Positions 7,018-11,963 of a stretch of 11,963 bases of DNA are shown here, piece by piece. Position 1 is the stretch's first letter. Each line of letters opens with the position of its first letter. The notes under the pieces were generated by a model. It ran no database searches, was not told where the DNA came from, and worked only from the letters and a program-made list of their open reading frames with translations. The DNA lies in the NCBI GenBank assembly GCA_964641715.1, contig CAZXMB010000096.1, forward strand, positions 1-11,963, read 5' to 3'. This DNA comes from CAZXMB01 sp964641715 (lineage in GTDB: Bacteria > Desulfobacterota > BSN033 > UBA1163). The translations under genes were made by a program, and so were the position numbers.

Positions 7018-8586
7018 TTACCCCAATATCCTATCCACTTCCTGCCGATCTGCCTCCATCACATAAGGGATGCCTGAAACTTCTGAGGCTTCGCGGGTCA
7101 GGGCACAGATGTCGTTTCTGGAAATATATTTCAGGGCGAATTTCCTTGCACCTGCCATCAACTGTTGAAGCCCGGCATTGAGACGATCAAAGTAGGTGAT
7201 CATTCCGATCGTCCCTGTTGGGATTTGCTCGAAATCCTTCCCATATTTCTCCTTCAGTTTAGCTGCAAGGATAAAGATATGATCCACATCGGTCCCGAAT
7301 TTGGATATATCAGCAGGGACCTTCCCTTTCTTGATCATTCCACCGATGGTATTCCCCACCATAGCCGCTGTCATCGAGGCCCTGCCGAGGCAGATCGCTT
7401 TGATATAAGGGGCAGCCAGAGCTATGGCCTTGAAGATATGGTCCTCAAGGGCAAGCCCTCCTGCCATCGCGCACGAGGGAATGAAGGCCCCCTTTTGATC
7501 CAATCTTCTTAGACATTGATAGAGCCAGCTTTCAAGATAAACCGTCGGGATTCCCCACTCATTCATCATCCGCCAGGGGCTCATTCCCGTTCCTCCGCCA
7601 GCACCATCCACGGTGAGGAGATCGATCTTTGCATCGGAGGCATATTTGACCGCCCGGGCCAGATCAGCTGGCCGGTAGGCTCCCGTCTTGAGAGAGACGT
7701 ATTTCGCACCGACTTTTTTTAATCTTTCTACTTCCTTATGAAAACCCTCTTCATCCACCATTCCCAGTCTGGAATGCCTTTCAAATTCTTTGAAGTCCCC
7801 CTGTTTAAAAGCCTCCTGGATGACAGGGTCCTCAGGGTCGGGGAGGACAATGTACCCTCTACTCTTCAATTGAAGCGCCCTCTCTAAGGAGGGAAGTTTC
7901 ACTTCACCCCCGATGTCTTTGGCCCCCTGTCCCCATTTGGGTTCAATGATTCGAACCCCTAATTTTTCAACGGCATACTCCGGCACACCCAGACGTCCAT
8001 CTTCCACATTATACTGGACGATGATTCCGCCAGACCCATCATACCACTTTTGGAAGGTCTTCACCCGTCGTTCCATCTCCGGTGATTTCACCACGTGGCT
8101 ATTTTTAAATTCTGCTTCAGGGTCCATTCCACAAACATTTTCTCCCACAACAACAAGGGTCCCTGAGATGGCGGCCGCAATGGCCATCGATTCCCAATGG
8201 ATACGGGCAATGTCCGTCGAACCCAGGGCACCGGTAAAATAAGGGACTTTTAATTTTATCTTCTCCTTTGCCCCAACCTCGGTGGAGACATCGACTGAGG
8301 GGAAGGTCGCATGATCCGAATTGGCTTGAATACCCACCGCTCCCACGCAGGTCCCTTGAATATTAAAATGAGAAAAATCGACAGGATAATCCTTCTCAGA
8401 GCCAGCGGTGATTCTGGAAAAGGGCTGAGGATAAAGGACCTCCCTTCCTCTCAGGGCAGAGCGACCGATCTCACAGGGACCGGGACAGCCATCCAGGCAG
8501 GTGACGCAGATACCTGAGCCGGGGGCCGGTTCAATCCGATTTTTAGTAAATGTTGCAGGGCTTCTATTCGGTCTGGTGAAAGTCAT
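7018..8586 (-). CDS. FMN-binding glutamate synthase family protein, stand-alone
   Basis: This 522-residue protein matches the FMN/synthase part of the glutamate synthase large subunit. It shows the KWGQGAKDIGGEVKLPS region (217-233), YVSLKTGAYRPADLA (296-310), the FMN/substrate loop VDGAGGGTGMSP (326-337) and SCAMAGGL (371-378). The N-terminal glutaminase domain and C-terminal GXGXG domain of full-length GltB are absent. In place of the C-terminal 3Fe-4S cysteine motif of classical GltB it has ICLGRASMTAAMVGNTIGG (398-416), with a single Cys. It instead carries an N-terminal CxxCxxxCxxxC motif (C27, C30, C34, C38) that could hold an Fe-S cluster. A role in glutamate synthesis is plausible given glutamine synthetase nearby, but the reaction is not proven. 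The start ATG follows AAAGGAGGAG. Upstream lies a promoter-palindrome-terminator leader. Confidence 0.85.
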   Translation of the reverse strand: MTFTRPNRSPATFTKNRIEPAPGSGICVTCLDGCPGPCEIGRSALRGREVLYPQPFSRITAGSEKDYPVDFSHFNIQGTCVGAVGIQANSDHATFPSVDVSTEVGAKEKIKLKVPYFTGALGSTDIARIHWESMAIAAAISGTLVVVGENVCGMDPEAEFKNSHVVKSPEMERRVKTFQKWYDGSGGIIVQYNVEDGRLGVPEYAVEKLGVRIIEPKWGQGAKDIGGEVKLPSLERALQLKSRGYIVLPDPEDPVIQEAFKQGDFKEFERHSRLGMVDEEGFHKEVERLKKVGAKYVSLKTGAYRPADLARAVKYASDAKIDLLTVDGAGGGTGMSPWRMMNEWGIPTVYLESWLYQCLRRLDQKGAFIPSCAMAGGLALEDHIFKAIALAAPYIKAICLGRASMTAAMVGNTIGGMIKKGKVPADISKFGTDVDHIFILAAKLKEKYGKDFEQIPTGTIGMITYFDRLNAGLQQLMAGARKFALKYISRNDICALTREASEVSGIPYVMEADRQEVDRILG

Positions 8587-8637
8587 TCTTCTCCTCCTTT
8601 TCTGATAATAAAAGGGTCGAAATGGTCTGACGTCACT

Positions 8638-8648
8638 GTCATCAATAC
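8638..8648 (+). repeat. 11-bp direct repeat GTCATCAATAC (partner at 8695-8705)
   Basis: The identical 11 bases occur at 8695-8705, 57 bases away, so the two copies bracket the intrinsic terminator at 8660-8694. The second copy is also most of one arm of the palindrome at 8697-8720. Three copies of the half-site CATCAATAC in one short leader suggest either binding sites for a regulator or alternative RNA pairings. Confidence 0.7.
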
Positions 8649-8659
8649 TTCATCGTAAT

Positions 8660-8694
8660 AAAAAAAGAGGGCGTCAAATTGCTTTGACGCCCTC
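8660..8694 (-). terminator. Strong intrinsic terminator upstream of the glutamate-synthase-like gene
   Basis: GAGGGCGTCAAA (8667-8678) and TTTGACGCCCTC (8683-8694) make a perfect 12-bp stem. Read on the - strand the loop is GCAA, a GNRA tetraloop, followed directly by seven T residues. It lies downstream of the GAF-ANTAR gene and of the promoter at 8726-8754, but upstream of the gene starting at 8586. It may simply end the GAF-ANTAR transcript. If the nearby promoter is real, it works as an attenuator. Confidence 0.85.
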
Positions 8695-8696
8695 GT

Positions 8697-8720
8697 CATC
8701 AATACACCCTTGTATTGATG
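8697..8720 (-). promoter_or_regulatory. Perfect palindrome at the predicted transcript 5' end (operator or RNA hairpin)
   Basis: CATCAATACA and TGTATTGATG form a perfect 10-bp inverted repeat around four bases. It begins within a few bases of the predicted transcription start, two bases before the terminator stem. As DNA it could be an operator. As - strand RNA it is a hairpin that, with the last A-U pair open, has a hexaloop AAGGGU. A at position 1 and G at position 4 fit the loop pattern described for ANTAR-bound RNAs. The second hairpin, the terminator, does not fit that pattern. Confidence 0.6.
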
Positions 8721-8725
8721 GAAGA

Positions 8726-8754
8726 TATTTAATAGAAATAAAAATTTTTGTCAA
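8726..8754 (-). promoter_or_regulatory. Candidate sigma-70 promoter for the glutamate-synthase-like leader
   Basis: On the - strand a perfect -35 box TTGACA (8754-8749) is followed after 17 bases by TAAATA (8731-8726), or after 16 by TTAAAT. Transcription would start near 8719, at the edge of the palindrome. No comparable promoter is visible between the terminator and the gene start at 8586. The region 8755-8857, between this promoter and the GAF-ANTAR stop, shows no terminator hairpin, so readthrough from upstream is also possible. Confidence 0.6.
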
Positions 8755-8857
8755 GAAAAAATTTTAGGAGACCTTAAAAATGGCTTAAAAGTCAGGTATT
8801 TCTTGATGCTGAGATGAATAGAAGGTTGAACGGGTTTTAAAGTCCTCTTTTTAGGGC

Positions 8858-9562
8858 TTAACTCCCCATTTTGTCCGTGAGAAGAATGGCCTCCGCTATC
8901 TCCCGCATCGTCTTCCGGCTATCCATGCTCGTCTTCCGGATCCGTTTGAAGGCTTCCTCTTCACTCAGGCCCTGGCGTTTCATCAGAACCCCTTTTGCCC
9001 TTTCTATCAATTTTCGAATTTCCAGCTCCTCTTGGATCACTTTGGTCTTCACCATCAGCTCCGTGTTCTCGATGCAGATGGCCGCCTGGCTGGCCACCGC
9101 CATTAACATGTCCCGCTCGGGCTCGGTGAATTCATGGGGATAGGAGGTATAGCAATTAATCACCCCGATCACCTTCTCCTTCACGGCCAGAGGCACACTG
9201 AGCATGGAAACCAGACTCTCCTTTCTGGCAAGCTCCTTTTCCTTGTAACGAGGTTCCTTTAAGACATCGGGGATGGCAAGGGGTTTCTTTGTTTGGGCGA
9301 CATAACCCACAACCCCCTCCCCCAGTTTTAAACTCCTCTCCTTCAGGTATTCTTCGCTCATTGTTTGGGTTGCCCTGATTTTCAGGACCTTCTCTTTCTC
9401 GTCCAGGATCCAGAGGGAACAGATCTTTGAGTCCATCACATTTGCGGTTACCGTCACAATCAATTTGAGGATATCATCCAAGTAACGGTCCGAAGAGATG
9501 ACCTGACTGATCTCTGTTAGAGCCTTGGTCTGTTTTTTATAAGAGGTTTTCTTATATAACAA
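8858..9562 (-). CDS. GAF-ANTAR regulator, predicted RNA-binding antiterminator
   Basis: This 234-residue cytoplasmic protein has a GAF sensor domain at about residues 25-165 (LGEGVVGYVAQTKKP, VPLAVKEKVIGVINCY, FTEPERDMLMAVASQAAICIEN). A helical linker leads to an ANTAR domain at about 174-228, with the family core IERAKGVLMKRQGLSEEEAFKRIRK. ANTAR domains bind paired RNA hairpins and block terminators, and several known ones control nitrogen genes. Here there is no receiver domain, so the signal is probably a small ligand or redox state sensed by GAF. The start is TTG 9562, with GGGAGGG 11 bases upstream; no in-frame ATG fits. The neighbours are a glutamate-synthase-like gene downstream and divergent glnA, so control of ammonium assimilation is inferred. 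Confidence 0.88.
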   Translation of the reverse strand: MLYKKTSYKKQTKALTEISQVISSDRYLDDILKLIVTVTANVMDSKICSLWILDEKEKVLKIRATQTMSEEYLKERSLKLGEGVVGYVAQTKKPLAIPDVLKEPRYKEKELARKESLVSMLSVPLAVKEKVIGVINCYTSYPHEFTEPERDMLMAVASQAAICIENTELMVKTKVIQEELEIRKLIERAKGVLMKRQGLSEEEAFKRIRKTSMDSRKTMREIAEAILLTDKMGS

Positions 9563-9729
9563 TGGGATCTTTACCCTCCCTATTTTGTGGGTTTAATTTA
9601 CCCAAAAGATCCGGGGTTGTCAACTCATCCAGATCCCGAGGTAGTGTAACAGTAATTTTTCCTCCGGGGTTGACCCTGCATGGGGAATATGGTAAATCTG
9701 AATCAAATTTTGCGGAAAGGAGGAAGGCA
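9563..9729. promoter_or_regulatory. Divergent intergenic region of the GAF-ANTAR and glnA genes
   Basis: The 167 bases hold the start signals of both genes. GGATCTTT (9565-9572) and AAAGATCC (9605-9612) form an 8-bp inverted repeat. Inside it ACCC, GGGT and ACCC (9573-9576, 9589-9592, 9600-9603) can pair in two exclusive ways. A second, bulged pairing joins CCCGAGG to CCTCCGGG further right, and CCGGGGTTG occurs twice. A weak -35-like TTGACC lies near 9669, but its -10 box is poor. No sigma-54 site of the TGGC-N7-TGC kind is seen. The glnA ribosome-binding site AAAGGAGG (9716-9723) is strong. Confidence 0.4.
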
Positions 9730-11061
9730 ATGCCCGGTTATACAAAGAAGGATATACTTCGGTTGGCTAAGGAGAGAGAGGTCAAGTTTATACGGCTCTG
9801 GTTTACGGATATTCTTGGGTTTTTGAAGAGTTTTGCCATCACCGTTCGTGAGCTGGAAGGGGCATTGGAGGACGGAATGGGTTTTGATGGCTCCTCCATT
9901 CTTGGTTTCGTCCGAATTGATGAGAGCGATATGGTAGCCATGCCGGATCCCGCCACATTTCGGATTCTCCCCTGGAAGGCAAGCGATCACGTGGTGGCAG
10001 CGATGTTCTGTGATATCCTGGAGCCGGACGGAAAGCCCCACCAGGGTGATCCCCGCTGGGTCCTCAGGAAAAATCTGGAGCGGGCAGCCAGGCTGGGATA
10101 TACATTCAATGTAGGACCGGAGCTGGAATATTTTTATTTTCAGAAATCGACAGGGAAACCCGAACCCCTTGATTCGGGAGGATACTTCGATTTAACCCCT
10201 CTCGATGTGGCCAGTGATTTGAGAAAACAGACCGCCGTCCTGTTAGAGGAATTGGGAGTCCAGGTGGAGTATTCCCACCATGAAGTGGCCCCCAGCCAGC
10301 ACGAGATTGATCTCAAATATACGGATGCCTTATCGATGGCGGATAGCACGATGATCTACCGGCTGGTGGTAAAAGAGGTGGCTTTGAAGAATGGGGTCTA
10401 CGCCAGTTTTATGCCCAAACCCATCTTTGGCGCAAATGGAAGCGGGATGCACACCCATCAATCCCTCTTTAAAGGGAAGAAGAATGCCTTTTTTGATCCA
10501 AAAGATAAATACCATCTTTCCGTTATAGCCAAGTACTATATTGCGGGTTTGATGAAACACGCAAAGGAGATTACGTTGATCACCAATCAATGGGTCAATT
10601 CCTATAAGCGATTGGTTCCGGGGTTTGAGGCACCGGTCTATATCTCCTGGGCGCTGAGAAACCGGTCAGATCTCATTCGCATTCCTGTCTATAAACCCGG
10701 GAAGGAGTTAGCCACAAGGGTGGAATACCGGTCTCCTGACCCTGCCTGTAACCCCTACCTGGCCTTCTCGGTGATGCTTGCGGCGGGTCTGGAAGGGATT
10801 GAGAAGAAATATCCATTGAAGGATCCGATCGAACGAAATGTCTATGAGATGGGAGAAGAGGAACGGAAGAAGTTTGGAATCGAATCCCTTCCGGAGGACC
10901 TCTTTGAAGCGATTCAAATTACTGAAAAAAGTGAACTGGTCAGACGCGCCTTGGGAGACCATGTCTTCTATCGGTTTATTGAAAATAAACTTATCGAGTG
11001 GGAACGGTACCGGGCTCAGGTGACCGATTACGAATTAGAACAGTACTTTTCGATTTTGTAA
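9730..11061 (+). CDS. glnA: Type I glutamine synthetase
   Basis: This enzyme makes glutamine from glutamate, ammonia and ATP and normally acts as a cytoplasmic dodecamer. The 443-residue product shows the signatures GMGFDGSSILGF (49-60), metal-site E131 and E133 (GPELEYF), HHEVAPSQHEID (183-194), the ATP-site motif KPIFGANGSGMHTHQS (230-245), VNSYKRLVPGFEAP (289-302) and RVEYRSPDP (330-338). Length and the C-terminus (EWERYRAQVTDYELEQYF) are of the GSI-alpha type. The NLYDLPPEE adenylylation segment of GSI-beta is not present, so control by GlnE is unlikely. ATG 9730 is chosen because AAAGGAGG lies six bases before it; the frame is open back to 9562, but that extension has no family similarity. 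The LUD gene follows 18 bases later in the same operon, and a GAF-ANTAR gene is divergent. Confidence 0.95.
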   Translation: MPGYTKKDILRLAKEREVKFIRLWFTDILGFLKSFAITVRELEGALEDGMGFDGSSILGFVRIDESDMVAMPDPATFRILPWKASDHVVAAMFCDILEPDGKPHQGDPRWVLRKNLERAARLGYTFNVGPELEYFYFQKSTGKPEPLDSGGYFDLTPLDVASDLRKQTAVLLEELGVQVEYSHHEVAPSQHEIDLKYTDALSMADSTMIYRLVVKEVALKNGVYASFMPKPIFGANGSGMHTHQSLFKGKKNAFFDPKDKYHLSVIAKYYIAGLMKHAKEITLITNQWVNSYKRLVPGFEAPVYISWALRNRSDLIRIPVYKPGKELATRVEYRSPDPACNPYLAFSVMLAAGLEGIEKKYPLKDPIERNVYEMGEEERKKFGIESLPEDLFEAIQITEKSELVRRALGDHVFYRFIENKLIEWERYRAQVTDYELEQYFSIL

Positions 11062-11079
11062 CCAGAGAGGAGGAGAGAA

Positions 11080-11721
11080 ATGGATCCGATCAAAGAGTGG
11101 TGGATGGGAGAGAAGGCCAGGAAGGCTGTTGAAAAGCTGGAGGCCCATGACTTTAAGGCCCTCTTTGTGAAAAACAGGGAAGAAGCCAAAGCCGAGATTT
11201 TAAAATATGTCTCTCCCGGTCAGAGAATCGGTGTGGGGGGTTCATTGACCATCAGGGAGCTGGGAATTTTAGAGAAGTTAGAGAAGGAGGGCCATGTCAT
11301 TTACAACCATTGGAAACCCGGGCTTTCGAAGGAAGAAGCCCTTGCTATTCGAAAGTCCCAGATGACCTCTGACCTTTTCCTTGGCAGTGTCAATGCGGTC
11401 ACCCTTAATGGAGAAATAGTCAATATTGATGGGATTGGAAATCGTGTGAATTCCACCATTTTCGGTCCGGGAAAGGTCATCCTGGTTGCAGGTTATAACA
11501 AGATTGCAGAGAATGTCGAAGAGGCATTAAAGAGGATTAAGAATGTGGCCGCGCCTCTCAATGCCAGACGACTCAATATTGATGTCCCCTGTGCCAGGGT
11601 CGGAAGGTGTGTGGACTGTAACTCTCCCAATCGGATCTGCAGGGTGATTGTGATCCATGAGCGAAGGCCCTCTTTAACCGATATGCTCATTATTATCGTT
11701 GGAGAAGAATTAGGTTTTTAA
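11080..11721 (+). CDS. LUD-domain protein (LutC/YkgG-type lactate utilization family)
   Basis: This 213-residue single-domain LUD (DUF162) protein is recognised by GVGGSLTIRELG (51-62), SVNAVTLNGEIVNIDGIGNR (103-122), FGPGKVILVAGYNKI (128-142) and NARRLNIDVPC (161-171). A C-terminal cysteine set (C171, C177, C180, C187) lies in ARVGRCVDCNSPNRICRV. LutC works with LutA and LutB in lactate oxidation, but neither partner is in view and stand-alone members have no firm role. The gene starts 18 bases after glnA with a strong AGAGAGGAGG site, so it is co-transcribed with glnA, which suggests a link to nitrogen metabolism rather than lactate. No terminator with a clear T-run follows. Annotating it as lactate utilization would be a family label only. 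Confidence 0.85.
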   Translation: MDPIKEWWMGEKARKAVEKLEAHDFKALFVKNREEAKAEILKYVSPGQRIGVGGSLTIRELGILEKLEKEGHVIYNHWKPGLSKEEALAIRKSQMTSDLFLGSVNAVTLNGEIVNIDGIGNRVNSTIFGPGKVILVAGYNKIAENVEEALKRIKNVAAPLNARRLNIDVPCARVGRCVDCNSPNRICRVIVIHERRPSLTDMLIIIVGEELGF

Positions 11722-11766
11722 AATCCGAAGCACGAAATCCGGGCGAACCATCCCAAAGGGATCAAC

Positions 11767-11857
11767 TCGAAACAATTTCAAATGACTAAATTTCAAATGT
11801 TCGAAACAAAAAGTAAGTTTAACATATTTGAATTTTGAAAATTTGAATTTGTTTCGA
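11767..11857. repeat. Imperfect AT-rich inverted repeat in the spacer before purH
   Basis: The arms are 11767-11801 and 11821-11857, separated by 19 bases. They share TCGAAACAA, TTCAAAT twice, AAA and GTT in the same order, with six substitutions and a two-base gap. The whole spacer 11722-11894 is dominated by TTCGAA and TTCAAAT words, and a second TTTCGAAA run lies at 11857-11882 just before the purH ribosome-binding site. A weak RNA hairpin or a decayed repeat are both possible. There is no gene here. Confidence 0.6.
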
Positions 11858-11894
11858 ATTTCGATATTCGAATTTCGAAATTGGAGGTTGAGAT

Positions 11895-11963
11895 ATGGGG
11901 AAGATCAGAAGGGCGATTGTCAGCGTTTCGGATAAGAGCGGAGTGGTTTCATTTGCAAAAGGT
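11895..11963 (+). CDS. purH: PurH N-terminus, partial (AICAR formyltransferase / IMP cyclohydrolase)
   Basis: The window ends after 23 codons. MGKIRRAIVSVSDKSGVVSFAKG matches the start of PurH, whose N-terminal IMP cyclohydrolase domain opens with a conserved RALISVSDKTG-like strand and loop. The full enzyme catalyses the last two steps of purine synthesis, usually in about 510-530 residues. GGAGG lies eight bases before the ATG, supporting the start. The call rests on a short but very characteristic motif. Confidence 0.85.
   Translation, partial: MGKIRRAIVSVSDKSGVVSFAKG

Noticed and set aside
9562..9729. An N-terminal extension of the glutamine synthetase frame starting at ATG 9562
   Set aside because: The extra 56 residues have no family similarity, they overlap the start of the divergent GAF-ANTAR gene, and ATG 9730 has a near-perfect ribosome-binding site and a normal GS N-terminus.

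Overview
The window looks like chromosomal DNA of an anaerobic Gram-negative bacterium, most likely an uncultured Desulfobacterota (old Deltaproteobacteria). This is inferred from the gene types: Tat-exported Fe-S redox proteins, a stand-alone FMN glutamate-synthase-like protein, a GAF-ANTAR regulator, a GSI-alpha-type glutamine synthetase with a LUD protein, and AT-rich intergenic spacers built of short repeated words. No RNA gene, CRISPR array, phage gene or transposase gene was found.

Region 1 (1-4963, + strand) is an envelope redox cluster. It encodes a secreted DUF6599-type protein, an aldo/keto reductase with a twin-arginine signal and two C-terminal Fe-S cysteine motifs, a twin-arginine DUF362 protein, and a large membrane polyferredoxin that fuses a NapH-like membrane domain to a NapG-like ferredoxin domain. 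The last two genes overlap by ATGA. The first two genes are bracketed by a perfect 53-bp inverted repeat (1-53 and 2225-2277) with a strong internal palindrome, and a related palindrome lies at 2304-2332. The repeats resemble REP elements or the hairpin ends of IS200/IS605-type elements. The likely picture is a quinol-to-periplasm electron path feeding an exported oxidoreductase; the substrate is unknown.

Region 2 (5016-6752, - strand) is nadE, glutamine-dependent NAD+ synthetase, convergent with region 1. It has its own candidate promoter directly downstream of a hairpin that probably ends the transcript of the gene before it.

Region 3 (7018-11721) is a nitrogen-assimilation neighbourhood. 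On the - strand lie a glutamate-synthase-like FMN protein and, upstream of it, a GAF-ANTAR protein. Divergent from these on the + strand are a type I glutamine synthetase (glnA) and a LUD-domain protein in one operon. Before the glutamate-synthase-like gene lies a compact promoter - palindrome - intrinsic terminator arrangement, which suggests transcription attenuation (possibly by the neighbouring ANTAR antiterminator) or a small RNA.

Region 4 (11722-11963) is an AT-rich spacer with an imperfect inverted repeat, followed by the first 23 codons of purH, which runs off the window.
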